Assembly: GCF_019599265.1 (NCBI RefSeq)
Contig: NZ_JAHZTC010000017.1
Coordinates: 1-64,000, forward strand
DNA from: Pontibacter sp. HSC-14F20
GTDB lineage: Bacteria > Bacteroidota > Bacteroidia > Cytophagales > Hymenobacteraceae
Direction of reading: 5' to 3'
DNA length: 64,000 nt
Under the pieces are notes generated by a model. That model saw only the letters and a program-made list of their open reading frames with translations. It was not told where the DNA came from and did no database searches. A program made the position numbers and the translations under genes. Below are positions 45,740 through 53,700 of this stretch, one piece after another (position 1 is the stretch's first letter; the number at the start of each line of letters is the position of its first letter).

Positions 45740-46150
45740 TTAGAAATCCTGTAGCCATTGGCGGGCATCTTCCTGAAGAAAGAAAGTGCGCATGGAAATA
45801 CCGGTACTTTGGTCCACTGTGTTGTCAATCTCGAGCTGTGTAAAGAATTCATGCGAATACACCCAGGCAAAATAATTTACGCCTGCTTCACGCAGACTGG
45901 GTATCCATACCTCTATCATCCACTTGGTATCTCCCGAATGGCCTGTCACTTTCGAGTTGTCATTCAGAATTTTAGTAATCTTGTACTCATTTACATAATT
46001 TAGAATTTTAACACAGCCTGAATGCCCTTTCGCGGTATCCAGCCACCCCTGCCAGATTGATACTAACATCTTGTCCTTCAGATTCACTTTGATATCCAGG
46101 TAATCACTTGTGTGCACTAACTGTTCTTTATTTTCATGTAAGTATAACAT
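45740..46150 (-). CDS. Conserved unknown protein, possible STAS/SpoIIAA-like fold (paralogue A)
   Basis: A 136-residue soluble protein. Strand-helix pattern: YLDIKVNLKDKMLVSIWQGW, a helix with VKILNYVNEYKITKILNDNS, then WMIEVWIPSLREAGVNYFAW and a final helix FFLQEDARQWLQ. The 'ILNDNS…W…L…G' layout resembles Bacteroidota proteins sometimes called STAS-domain-like. It is divergent from a protein of similar size and pattern (46330-46749), with 179 bp between starts. Function unknown; the fold suggestion is a guess. Confidence 0.6.
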   Translation of the reverse strand: MLYLHENKEQLVHTSDYLDIKVNLKDKMLVSIWQGWLDTAKGHSGCVKILNYVNEYKITKILNDNSKVTGHSGDTKWMIEVWIPSLREAGVNYFAWVYSHEFFTQLEIDNTVDQSTGISMRTFFLQEDARQWLQDF

Positions 46151-46329
46151 AACGATTCGTTGACTAATACTATTCTTGTATTTTTTACCTATTCAATAGA
46201 CCTAATGTTACTCATGGTAAGCCATTCATTGAACTATCCTAATAATACCGCTTTAGATATAAGGTTTTTTGAACTATAGTACCCATAAATAGTATTGTAT
46301 TAGCAGTGCCTACTTACTTGAAAACAAGC

Positions 46330-46749
46330 ATGAAGCAATATAAAGACAATTATTGTCACATTAACTACAACTCTATCACCAATCAGGTATACCTGAAATG
46401 GCTTAACCCTCCAGACGAATCAGCCTTGCTTTGCAGCTATGACAGGGGGCTGGACATGGCAATATCGAACAAGGCTGTGAGCTGGGTCGCTGATAACTCC
46501 ATAGGATTTTTATTGGATATTTCAATGCAGCGCGCATTGGCAAAACTGACAGCCAGCCGGCTAAAGCAAACGTCACTTAGACGGTTTGCGCGCGTAACAC
46601 CCATTGATGTTTTTCAGGAACTGGTAACAAACAAGGTATTCAACCGTATCAATGATCAGACTGTGAACTGCCTTGAGTATGAAGTTTTTCATAATCCCAA
46701 AGATGCCCAGGCCTGGGGTACGGAAGCAAGCGTTTTAGCGGTTAATTAA
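46330..46749 (+). CDS. Conserved unknown protein, possible STAS/SpoIIAA-like fold (paralogue B)
   Basis: A 139-residue protein with the same layout as its divergent neighbour: CHINYNSITNQVYLKWLNP, then a helix with ALLCSYDRGLDMAISNKAVSW, VADNSIGFLLDIS, an Arg/Lys-rich RLKQTSLRRFARVTP and a final helix NPKDAQAWGTEA. I prefer ATG at 46330 to the GTG at 46306. The codons GTA TAC CTG for Val-Tyr-Leu contain the palindrome AGGTATACCT (46385-46394). Function unknown. Confidence 0.6.
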   Translation: MKQYKDNYCHINYNSITNQVYLKWLNPPDESALLCSYDRGLDMAISNKAVSWVADNSIGFLLDISMQRALAKLTASRLKQTSLRRFARVTPIDVFQELVTNKVFNRINDQTVNCLEYEVFHNPKDAQAWGTEASVLAVN

Positions 46750-46770
46750 AAGCAGACCAAAGTTCGACTC

Positions 46771-47034
46771 ATGGCACTTGGACCGAAACTGATCGAAAAA
46801 CTTGAAAAACTGTACGCACCCGACAGCAAACTTGACCAGCACTATAATGGCAAGGATCTAACTTTTATCACCAACGAAAATGGCGAAGCTGTTACCTTGT
46901 TCATCGGCAGGCGGCTGGAAGATGGTACCATTTCGGGAGAGCGCTATGTGCGTAAAATTGTGCGCGATAACAAAACCGGGAAAATGGTGCGCAGTCACTG
47001 GGATTTGAAAGGAAAAGTCACCAGAGGCAACTGA
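46771..47034 (+). CDS. Small conserved protein of unknown function
   Basis: An 87-residue charged soluble protein (LGPKLIEKLEKLYAPDSKL, then FITNENGEAVTLFIGRRLED and ERYVRKIVRDNKTGKMV). I do not recognise a named family. Length, strong in-frame codon bias and position 21 bp after paralogue B support a real gene, possibly in the same transcript. It converges on the next gene with a 2-bp gap between stop codons. Confidence 0.6.
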   Translation: MALGPKLIEKLEKLYAPDSKLDQHYNGKDLTFITNENGEAVTLFIGRRLEDGTISGERYVRKIVRDNKTGKMVRSHWDLKGKVTRGN

Positions 47035-47036
47035 CA

Positions 47037-47237
47037 CTATAGTTCCTGCATATCGAAGTCTTTGCCACGGCCGTAGCGGATAAGATCGTTCAGTATGAAC
47101 ACATCCAGGGTATGCAGGTCCTTCACCAGATAGGTGCCTTCTTCGGGTATATCCATCACCTGAAACTCAAAGCGCTCGCCGTAATTCTCCATCACATAAT
47201 TTTTACCTTTCCTCAGGTTGTCAAACGATATGGCCAT
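47037..47237 (-). CDS. Small conserved protein of unknown function
   Basis: A 66-residue protein beginning MAISFDNLRKGKNYVMENYG, with FQVMDIPEEGTYLVKDLHTL and the ending IRYGRGKDFDMQEL. The 'KDLHTLD…GRGKDF' pattern looks conserved among Bacteroidota small proteins, but no function is known to me. I start at 47237; the frame is open 30 bp further but lacks similarity. Its upstream region would overlap the promoter region of the RluA-type gene. Confidence 0.55.
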   Translation of the reverse strand: MAISFDNLRKGKNYVMENYGERFEFQVMDIPEEGTYLVKDLHTLDVFILNDLIRYGRGKDFDMQEL

Positions 47238-47304
47238 GCTTTGTATTCTTCTTGAAATTTTCGACAAGTATAGGCAGCTTTCAGTTCAATTCTTAGTAGT
47301 TGGC

Positions 47305-47312
47305 TATCTTTG
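47305..47312 (+). promoter_or_regulatory. -7 promoter element of the RluA-type gene
   Basis: TATCTTTG matches TAnnTTTG, 16 bp before the GTG start at 47329, giving a very short leader. A TTTC at 21-24 bp upstream may act as the -33 box. Confidence 0.5.
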
Positions 47313-47328
47313 TAAAAAATAAGCGAAG

Positions 47329-48078
47329 GTGTTAGAGATTATATACGAAGACGAAAGCTATGTAGCGGTTAACAAACCCAATGGTTTGCTGGTGCACCGT
47401 ACACGTATTGCCGAAGAGAAAAAAGAATTTGCCCTGCAAATGCTGCGCGACCAGTTAGGTTATCAGGTATACGCTGCTCACCGGCTGGATCGTGGTACTT
47501 CCGGCGTGCTGCTCTTTGCCAAAACACCCGGAGCCGTTGCACCCATTGTACAAGCCTTTGAAGAGAAAAGGGTCGACAAGATATACTACGCCATCGTTCG
47601 CGGCTATACCCCGGAAAAAGACACGATCGACAGCCCCATTCGTCCTGATAAAGACCACAAACACAAGGCGCCGCAAGATGCAGTGACGCATTACGAACAA
47701 TTGGCAAAAGTGGAGCTGCCTATACCTGTCGGTCGCTACAGCACGGCTCGCTACTCGCTGGTGAAGGTGCAACCCGAAACCGGGCGTATGCACCAGATTC
47801 GAAAGCATTTTGCGCACATCAGGCATTATATTATAGGCGATAGGCGGCACGGCGACTGGCGCCACAACCAGATGTTTCGTGAGCAACTGGAATCGCCAAT
47901 TATGCTATTACACTCAGCTTCGCTGACATTTGACCACCCTAACTACGGTTCTGTAATTGAGATAAAGGCTCCACTAGCACCTCATTTCGAACGCCTGTGT
48001 TTAAAGTTCGGCTGGGAGGATGTCTTACAAAATGAAGGGCTGACGCAAGTTTCGACGATTGATTCAGGTATGGCGTAG
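47329..48078 (+). CDS. RluA-family RNA pseudouridine synthase (TruC/RluA type)
   Basis: Converts uridine to pseudouridine in rRNA or tRNA. The catalytic motif AAHRLDRGTSGVLLFAK carries the invariant Asp. LEIIYEDESYVAVNKPNGLL at the start and the later ETGRMHQIRKHFAHIRHYIIG (RxHQIR) complete the family signature. There is no S4 domain, so it resembles the single-domain TruC group. Start is GTG at 47329. Its last 15 bp overlap the convergent small gene at 48064. Confidence 0.9.
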   Translation: MLEIIYEDESYVAVNKPNGLLVHRTRIAEEKKEFALQMLRDQLGYQVYAAHRLDRGTSGVLLFAKTPGAVAPIVQAFEEKRVDKIYYAIVRGYTPEKDTIDSPIRPDKDHKHKAPQDAVTHYEQLAKVELPIPVGRYSTARYSLVKVQPETGRMHQIRKHFAHIRHYIIGDRRHGDWRHNQMFREQLESPIMLLHSASLTFDHPNYGSVIEIKAPLAPHFERLCLKFGWEDVLQNEGLTQVSTIDSGMA

Positions 48079-48420
48079 CGTCTGCTTTACCATCTCGAAT
48101 TGCAGCTGCGCTACGAAGTTGTTTCGGGAATCGGCATTGAGGGCGGTGAGCAGGTATGCCATGCGTGACAGGCGCCAATCCTGCACCACTTCTCCGTTTC
48201 GTGACCGGTATACAACTTTAAAATTTTCCTGGAGCGGCACATGCATGCAATTACATACCTCTGTAGCCCGCTTCACGGCTTCGCTCAGGTCCTGCAGGTT
48301 TTGGCAGCCTTGCTGCTCCAGCAGGTCGCTGGCGTAGCAAGTCAGGTTACTATCTGCCAGGCTGTCGACAAAACTATCGATTGGATTGTGGATGCTGATA
48401 TGGTCGAGGGTCATTAACAT
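48064..48420 (-). CDS. Small protein with a DinD-like segment, function unknown
   Basis: A 118-residue protein. Residues ~70-105 (VYRSRNGEVVQDWRLSRMA, then YLLTALNADSRNNFVAQLQF) resemble the 'LSRYACYLIAQNGDPRK' region of DNA-damage-inducible protein D (DinD) and BRO-type proteins. The N-terminal part (TLDHISIHNPIDSFVDSLAD) is not recognised. It is much shorter than DinD. It overlaps the end of the RluA-type gene tail-to-tail by 15 bp. The similarity was spotted by eye and could be coincidental. Confidence 0.45.
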   Translation of the reverse strand: MLMTLDHISIHNPIDSFVDSLADSNLTCYASDLLEQQGCQNLQDLSEAVKRATEVCNCMHVPLQENFKVVYRSRNGEVVQDWRLSRMAYLLTALNADSRNNFVAQLQFEMVKQTLRHT

Positions 48421-48450
48421 AGCATTCGGCTTAAAATTCTTCTCTTCTTT

Positions 48451-49386
48451 TTATACGCTGGCTGTCTTACGTTGATGCAGTTCTCTGAGTCGTTCCATCA
48501 GGCCCCGCTCCTCTTCCGAAAGATGAACCGGTAGCTGTACCTCTATCTTTACGTACAAATCACCGTGCTGGTCTGCTTTGCCGTATACAGGCATCCCTTT
48601 TCCGCGCAGGCGTAGGATCTTGCCATTCTGCGTGCCGGCTGGTATTTTAAGCTTAAGCTTACCGGTAAGTGTATATACCTGCATCTCGCCACCCAGTATA
48701 GCCGTGTACATATCGAGGTTCAGTTTCGTATGGAGATCGTTACCCTGCCGTTCAAAGTCCGGTAAAGACTGTACCTGCACTCGGATATACAGATCTCCGG
48801 CCGTACCACCCCCTACCGCCGGGCCACCTTTGCCTTGGATCTTGAGTACCTGGCCATCCGACACGCCAGGCTTGGTGGTGATCCGCAGTTGCTGGCCGTT
48901 GACGGTTAATAAACGGGAAGTGCCACTGTAAGCTTCCTGCAACGTTATGAGCATCTCTGCTTCGTAGTCCTGGCCTTTGGGTGCGCGGCGGCCTGCCCGG
49001 AAGCCACCACCCTGCTGCGAAAATCCTCCTCCGAAAAACTGCTCGAAGAAATCAGAAAAACCGCTCCCGCCTCCAAACATATCACCCATATCGCCCTGGT
49101 AGGATGTGCCGCCATAGCCCCCGCCGGGTCTGCCTTGGTACTGTCCGCCTTGTTGCTGGAATTGCCGCCAGTTGGCACCTAGTTCGTCGTACTGCCTTCG
49201 CTTCTGCTCATCTCCCAACACTTCGTAGGCTTCACTGATATCCTTGAACTTCTCTTCGGCCGCTTTGTCGCCTTTGGTCTTATCCGGATGATACTTTTTG
49301 GCTAAAGCACGGTAGGCCTTTTTGATATCGGCCTGGGAGGCAGATTTCTCAACGCCCAGTATCTTATAATAGTCCTTGTAGTCCAT
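48451..49386 (-). CDS. CbpA-like J-domain co-chaperone
   Basis: A 311-residue class II/CbpA-type DnaJ homologue. J domain at residues 1-70 with the HPD motif ([18 protein letters not shown]), a Gly/Phe/Gln-rich linker (~75-135), and C-terminal substrate-binding domains CTD I/II ([38 protein letters not shown]). No zinc-finger CxxCxGxG repeats, so not canonical DnaJ. It should stimulate DnaK ATPase. I start at 49386 ([12 protein letters not shown]); upstream in-frame codons lack J-domain similarity. Confidence 0.92.
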   Translation of the reverse strand: MDYKDYYKILGVEKSASQADIKKAYRALAKKYHPDKTKGDKAAEEKFKDISEAYEVLGDEQKRRQYDELGANWRQFQQQGGQYQGRPGGGYGGTSYQGDMGDMFGGGSGFSDFFEQFFGGGFSQQGGGFRAGRRAPKGQDYEAEMLITLQEAYSGTSRLLTVNGQQLRITTKPGVSDGQVLKIQGKGGPAVGGGTAGDLYIRVQVQSLPDFERQGNDLHTKLNLDMYTAILGGEMQVYTLTGKLKLKIPAGTQNGKILRLRGKGMPVYGKADQHGDLYVKIEVQLPVHLSEEERGLMERLRELHQRKTASV

Positions 49387-49458
49387 GCTTGTATAGGTAT
49401 AAAGGTCAGTTACAGGTATAAAACGCAATCCTGCACCGGGGGTTAACAGGTATAAAAC

Positions 49459-49490
49459 AAAAAGCACCGCCCCGGAGGACAGTGCTTTTT
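49459..49490 (-). terminator. Terminator of the Pmp3-domain lipoprotein gene
   Basis: AAAAAGCAC (49459-49467) pairs with GTGCTTTTT (49482-49490). On the minus strand the stem is followed by TTTTTGTTTTA, 22 bp past the stop codon at 49513. Confidence 0.85.
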
Positions 49491-49512
49491 ATGCTTGAGG
49501 AAAGCCTGTGCT

Positions 49513-50115
49513 TTAGATGGTATCTGTCACGACAAGTAGCGCGTAGATCACACCCGGAATCCAGAAGAGGAGCGTCAGGATGAGACTGATCCAGAACTGC
49601 GTGCCTATACCTACGTGCAGGAACACAGCCAATGGAGGAAGCAATACAGCCAGAATAATTTTGATGATACTCAGGTCGCCACCACGGTCTTGCTTCAGCG
49701 CTTCGCGAACCTCTCTCTTAAATTCTTTTTTCTCGGCCTTGGTCATACTGGCAAGGCGCTCTTTGGCCATAGCCAATGCCTCAGCTTCTGTCACTGTCAC
49801 CTCTTCTGCAGCAACAGGGGCTATCGGGGCAACTTTCGGAGCAGGTGCAACCGGCGCGGCAGGTATAGCAGCACTAGCTTCCAGCTCAGGTTCGGCTACT
49901 GCTTTTTCTGTAGCTTTTTCTTCAGCTGCAGCCATAGCGACTTCACTCAATGAAATCTCAGGGGCAACCTCCTGCTTTGGCGCAGGCTTTTTCATGTCGT
50001 TATAAGGCGCCTGCTTGTGGCCGGCAAATTCATAGTATTTGGCTGAGCTACAGGCAAACATCAGTTGCGCGGCTACAAGAACAAATACCAGGTTAAGTAA
50101 ACTTCTGATCTTCAT
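49513..50115 (-). CDS. Lipoprotein with C-terminal Pmp3/YqaE membrane domain
   Basis: A 200-residue fusion. Residues 1-22 form a lipoprotein signal (LVFVLVAAQLMFAC). Residues ~23-140 are an Ala/Pro/Glu-rich linker with an acidic/basic helix (KAEKKEFKREVREALKQD). Residues ~148-200 are a Pmp3/YqaE domain (IIKIILAVLLPPLAVFLHVG then two more hydrophobic stretches), usually a 50-residue stand-alone membrane proteolipid. Start 50115 is chosen because it places the signal at the N-terminus. Stand-alone Pmp3 proteins affect membrane potential and salt tolerance; the fused form is of unknown role. Confidence 0.75.
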   Translation of the reverse strand: MKIRSLLNLVFVLVAAQLMFACSSAKYYEFAGHKQAPYNDMKKPAPKQEVAPEISLSEVAMAAAEEKATEKAVAEPELEASAAIPAAPVAPAPKVAPIAPVAAEEVTVTEAEALAMAKERLASMTKAEKKEFKREVREALKQDRGGDLSIIKIILAVLLPPLAVFLHVGIGTQFWISLILTLLFWIPGVIYALLVVTDTI

Positions 50116-50221
50116 AGTTTTAGATTTTAATTTATTAAAAATAAAAAGAGTGATCCCTGTAAGGGTATTAGCTAAATAAGAGATAGTGCTAAAGTTATAT
50201 GCAAATCTCTTCATATATACC

Positions 50222-50235
50222 ATACAGTACTGTAT
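50222..50235. promoter_or_regulatory. 14-bp perfect palindrome upstream of the Pmp3-domain gene
   Basis: ATACAGTACTGTAT is self-complementary. It lies between the stop of the amidohydrolase gene and the Pmp3-domain gene, about 107 bp upstream of the latter. It is operator-like; the binding factor is unknown. Confidence 0.4.
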
Positions 50236-50271
50236 AACAAGATATTTTGTTCTCTAAATAGTATTCCCAGA

Positions 50272-50979
50272 TTATAAAGTGCTGTTTTGGGCTACCAATT
50301 CCTGAAGCGTGCCAGCCAGCAAGGTCTGAATTTCCTGCCAGCGGGGATCACCTTGCTGCGGAAATTTCTGGTTTACTTCCAACTCTATGCCCACATATGC
50401 ATCGGCGGTGAATTTGCGCCGCAGGTAAGTAGGAAAACCATCGGCTATACCTAAGTAAGGGTAATTGAAACGCACCAAGAGCTCATTATCGGCTTTGTTC
50501 AGCGCGACTTTCCATTGCCTGCTGAAAGCCTGTTCGTGTTTTCGTTTGGGATCGTAAAGCAAACCAATATCAGCTTTGCGCTCCTCACCATCCCGCACGG
50601 GCGTAAAGGTATGTACAGCCACATGCAGCACGCGTCTCCCAGCCGAAACAAAATCCGCAATCAGCTGCTCTACCTGCTCCCGGTAAGGCTTGAAGTGTTT
50701 TTCAAGCAGGCGCTCTTTTTCAGCAGGAGGCAGTACCTGGGTAAATTCTGAGAACAGTTTGGCATGATGCAACGACCGGTTCAGCTCTACCAATAAACGA
50801 CTTGTTTCCGAGTAGAAACCTATATCAGCCACTGGTCTGAGGGTATTATACAGTTCGAGTGCGCCGATGTCGTAGCCCCGGTGTGTTTTCAGTACTTCCT
50901 GCTGCCCCTGAAAGAGTGGTGCATAGGCAGAAGGTATGAGGTTTCCTCCGTGTTCGCAGGTCAACAGTAATCTCAGCAT
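50272..50979 (-). CDS. N-formylglutamate amidohydrolase-family enzyme
   Basis: A 235-residue zinc hydrolase of the PF05013 family. Key features: LLLTCEHGGNLIPSAYA with the metal-binding Glu-His pair, SRLLVELNRSLHH, HVAVHTFTPV with a further His, and YLGIADGFPTYLRRKF near the end. The named activity removes formate from N-formyl-Glu in histidine breakdown, but no hut genes are here. It is the last gene of a four-gene operon with two amidoligases and a peptidase and overlaps the ligase gene by 7 bp. A role in hydrolysing a Glu-like amide made by the operon is a reasonable inference. Confidence 0.85.
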   Translation of the reverse strand: MLRLLLTCEHGGNLIPSAYAPLFQGQQEVLKTHRGYDIGALELYNTLRPVADIGFYSETSRLLVELNRSLHHAKLFSEFTQVLPPAEKERLLEKHFKPYREQVEQLIADFVSAGRRVLHVAVHTFTPVRDGEERKADIGLLYDPKRKHEQAFSRQWKVALNKADNELLVRFNYPYLGIADGFPTYLRRKFTADAYVGIELEVNQKFPQQGDPRWQEIQTLLAGTLQELVAQNSTL

Positions 50980-52229
50980 GGCTTTTCAGGTATATATACA
51001 CCGCCCTGCGCCAGGCAACGGGCCAGACTCAGGTATACGCGCCGAATATCCTGCTCGCCAGGTTGCTCGCCCAGTGCCTCCACGATGCGTTTGGAAAGGC
51101 AGCCGCGCGACAAGATTACATTCAGTGCATAGGCAACATGGGGCTGCTCTTCCAGATTAAGCGTTTCAGCTACGATGTGCTTCCACAACTCGCCAACCGT
51201 GCAATTGTCTTTGCAGTCGAAGCCAAAACAAGCAATAAAATCACGATCAGTGATCACAACTTCCTGCCCGCTGCGCACCACCTGCAGGAAAAGGTCAGAC
51301 AGCCGGTATTCATCCCAGTTTTTCAGTTTGTCTATACCTACCCAACGCTCACCAACCAGCGCCTGTATGGCAGCCACCACAGCCTGCAGTACGGCCAGGT
51401 CAGCCACCGGGCTCTCCTGAATATCAATGAGGCGGATTTCGATGGCGTTGCGGTCGAAGCGGGCAATGGCACCGCGCGAATTCAGGAATTCCTCCTGCAG
51501 CACGCCTTGCGGATCGTGAGGTGCCACGGCCTCATACATGCGGTTCAGGATCTGCTCCTGGTAGTCCTTTTTTGTAAACACAGCTTCAGGCACCACCTTG
51601 CCGGCAATGGCTGGAATTTTGCTCTGGTTGTGGCGGTATACCTCCAGGCGGGTGTCCAGCAAACCAGAAACTTTACCGTCCAACACAGGGGAAGACGCAG
51701 CAAGGGCAGGTATAAGCGGCAGCACCATCCGGATGGCCGAATGCAGTTTGCCAAACTCTTCGTCGTTGCCAAAGGGCAGGTTCAGGTGCGTGCTTTGCAA
51801 ATTGGCCCAGCCATGCCCGCGACAGTCAAAAATTCTATTGTAGGCTTCGTATACTGCATTGTGCTCGTGCGGCCAGAGTTTGGTTTCCTTAAAAGGGTCC
51901 ATGACCGGGTGCGCACCTGTCGGCAGCAGCATGGCGTTGTGCTTTTCGAGCAGCTGGTTTATCTTCCGGACATGCTCCTGAAAATCGTTTTCCAGACCGA
52001 GCAAGGTATGAGCGGGCGACTGTGTTTTCAGTTCCACTACGTGCAGGACCAATTCATTGGACCAGGCCATTTTCCCGAACTCCACATCCGACACATAGGC
52101 ACCGACCTGGTCATAGATCAGCTGATCCGTGATGGGCCGTACCTGCAGGGTGTCTCTGTCCACGATCATATACTCCATCTCCACACCATAGCCTTCAAAC
52201 AGGTGCAGCGTAGCGGGTTTAGTACTCAT
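50973..52229 (-). CDS. GCS2-family carboxylate-amine ligase
   Basis: A 418-residue ATP-dependent ligase of the glutamate–cysteine ligase family 2 (YbdK-like). The glutamine-synthetase-like fold shows GYGVEMEYMIVD with metal-binding Glu, HGWANLQSTHLNLPFGND, LEVYRHNQSKIP, and ARFDRNAIEIRLIDIQESPV with metal/substrate residues. Canonical GshA activity is unlikely given the neighbours (RimK-type ligase, C39 peptidase, amidohydrolase). I prefer ATG at 52229; the ATG at 52253 would extend the overlap with the rimK-like gene to 35 bp. The substrates are unknown. Confidence 0.85.
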   Translation of the reverse strand: MSTKPATLHLFEGYGVEMEYMIVDRDTLQVRPITDQLIYDQVGAYVSDVEFGKMAWSNELVLHVVELKTQSPAHTLLGLENDFQEHVRKINQLLEKHNAMLLPTGAHPVMDPFKETKLWPHEHNAVYEAYNRIFDCRGHGWANLQSTHLNLPFGNDEEFGKLHSAIRMVLPLIPALAASSPVLDGKVSGLLDTRLEVYRHNQSKIPAIAGKVVPEAVFTKKDYQEQILNRMYEAVAPHDPQGVLQEEFLNSRGAIARFDRNAIEIRLIDIQESPVADLAVLQAVVAAIQALVGERWVGIDKLKNWDEYRLSDLFLQVVRSGQEVVITDRDFIACFGFDCKDNCTVGELWKHIVAETLNLEEQPHVAYALNVILSRGCLSKRIVEALGEQPGEQDIRRVYLSLARCLAQGGVYIPEKPC

Positions 52230-53697
52230 CTGTTCTAACGTTCTTGTTGTCATCTATGCGTTTCTTAATGGATTTAAGGATAGAAGTATAAAGCTCTTTT
52301 TTAAGTATCTCGTCTTCGCAGCCGGCGTCTATGCTGGGGTTATCATTTACCTCAATCACGTAGGCTTTTCCGTCTATCTCCTTAATATCCACTCCATAAA
52401 GCCCGTTGCCAATCAGGTTTGCCGCCTTCATAGCTGTGTGCAACACCACGAAAGGCACCTCTTCAAACGGCACCGTTTCGTGGTCGCCCTCGGTATCATT
52501 TTTCTTTTTACCGTTCCAGTTATAGATCTGCCAGTGCCCTTTGGCCATAAAGTACTTGCAGGCATATAGCGGCTGCTTGTCCATGATGCCGATACGCCAG
52601 TCGAAGTCGGTTGGGGTGAATTCCTGGCCGATAATCAGCTCTGAATCTAGCAGCATCTCGTCCAGTTCCCGCTGCAGTCCTTCGCTGTCTTTGGCTTTCA
52701 CAACCCCCTGCGAAAAAGAACTGTCCGGCTTCTTTAGCACACAAGGTATACCGAGTTCCTGCTCCACCAGTTCGCGGTTGTCTTTGTGAATGATCATCGT
52801 CTTAGGTATAGGCACTTTGGCTTTGGTCAGCAATTCGGCCAGGTATACCTTGTTGGTACAGCGCAGGATGGAAATCGGATCGTCGATCACAACCAGCCCG
52901 TCGGCATATGCTTTACGGGCAAATTTGTAGGTATGGTGGTTGACGGAAGTGGTCTCCCGGATAAAAAGTGCATCGAACTCCGGCAGTCTGCGGTAATCGT
53001 CTTTGGTGATCATCTCGACATAAAAGCCCATGCTCTCACCAGCCTCTACAAAGTGCTGCAGGGCTTTTTTATTGGAAGGCGGCTCACTTTCGTCCGGATC
53101 AACCAGTATGGCCAGGTCATAGATTTTGTTACGCCCGATTTTAGCGCCCGAAAAGCGGTGCCTGGCAAAATAGGCCTTCGCAAAGCGCAACAAGTAGCGC
53201 CAGTGGTGCTCGGGTACGTCGTTGATAGGTATAGCCGAGATGCTCTGCAGCACCCATTCATCTTTATATACGAACTGCGCGCGTAAGAGCGGCGCCTGGA
53301 ACAGGTCATGCAAGTGCTTGCAAAGCTTCTCGTACTTCTGCGCCACATTCTGCCCGAAATAAATACTCAGAGTAAAGGACTTGGAGCGCAGACTGCCCAG
53401 CGTTTTCTGGATCAGGTCGTTTAGCTCCACGGTAATGGCTCGCACAATGGTCGGGCTTTTAAGGTCCTGCATGGTGGCCACGCTCGGTATAGGTTTGTGC
53501 CCCCGCGCCTCGGCCAGCAACGACACATAGTAACCTGCACTCTGGTATTTGTAAGAACGGCACAGGTTAAAAATCCGGGCATTTTTGATATCCGTGTAGG
53601 CGGCATCCGTCAGGTATGTCTGCACATCCACCACTTCCACGTCTTCAATCGCCACATCCCAGTCTTTGGGGTAATCCACTACAACTATTTTTCGCAT
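52219..53697 (-). CDS. RimK-type ATP-grasp ligase with N-terminal RLAN domain
   Basis: A 492-residue amidoligase. Residues ~1-190 are the RimK-like ATP-grasp N-terminal (RLAN) domain (KIVVVDYPKDWDVAIEDVEV, FNLCRSYKYQSAGYYVSLLA). The ATP-grasp core follows: LLTKAKVPIPKTMII, the ATP-binding LGIPCVLKKPDSSFSQGVV, EFTPTDFDWRIGIMD, and the metal/ATP motif YVIEVNDNPSIDAG. RimK relatives add amino acids, often glutamate, to protein or peptide carboxyl ends. The gene starts 3 bp after the peptidase stop and overlaps the GCS2 gene, so all are translationally coupled. Confidence 0.88.
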   Translation of the reverse strand: MRKIVVVDYPKDWDVAIEDVEVVDVQTYLTDAAYTDIKNARIFNLCRSYKYQSAGYYVSLLAEARGHKPIPSVATMQDLKSPTIVRAITVELNDLIQKTLGSLRSKSFTLSIYFGQNVAQKYEKLCKHLHDLFQAPLLRAQFVYKDEWVLQSISAIPINDVPEHHWRYLLRFAKAYFARHRFSGAKIGRNKIYDLAILVDPDESEPPSNKKALQHFVEAGESMGFYVEMITKDDYRRLPEFDALFIRETTSVNHHTYKFARKAYADGLVVIDDPISILRCTNKVYLAELLTKAKVPIPKTMIIHKDNRELVEQELGIPCVLKKPDSSFSQGVVKAKDSEGLQRELDEMLLDSELIIGQEFTPTDFDWRIGIMDKQPLYACKYFMAKGHWQIYNWNGKKKNDTEGDHETVPFEEVPFVVLHTAMKAANLIGNGLYGVDIKEIDGKAYVIEVNDNPSIDAGCEDEILKKELYTSILKSIKKRIDDNKNVRTDEY

Positions 53698-53700
53698 GGT

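Noticed and set aside
50272..50979. Histidine degradation pathway gene (hutG)
   Set aside because: No hutH, hutU or hutI nearby; the gene is coupled to amidoligases and a peptidase.
51063..52238. 391-codon open frame on the plus strand
   Set aside because: It is exactly antisense to the GCS2 ligase gene, has no recognisable domain, and is rich in His/Gln/Leu as expected from reading a conserved gene backwards.
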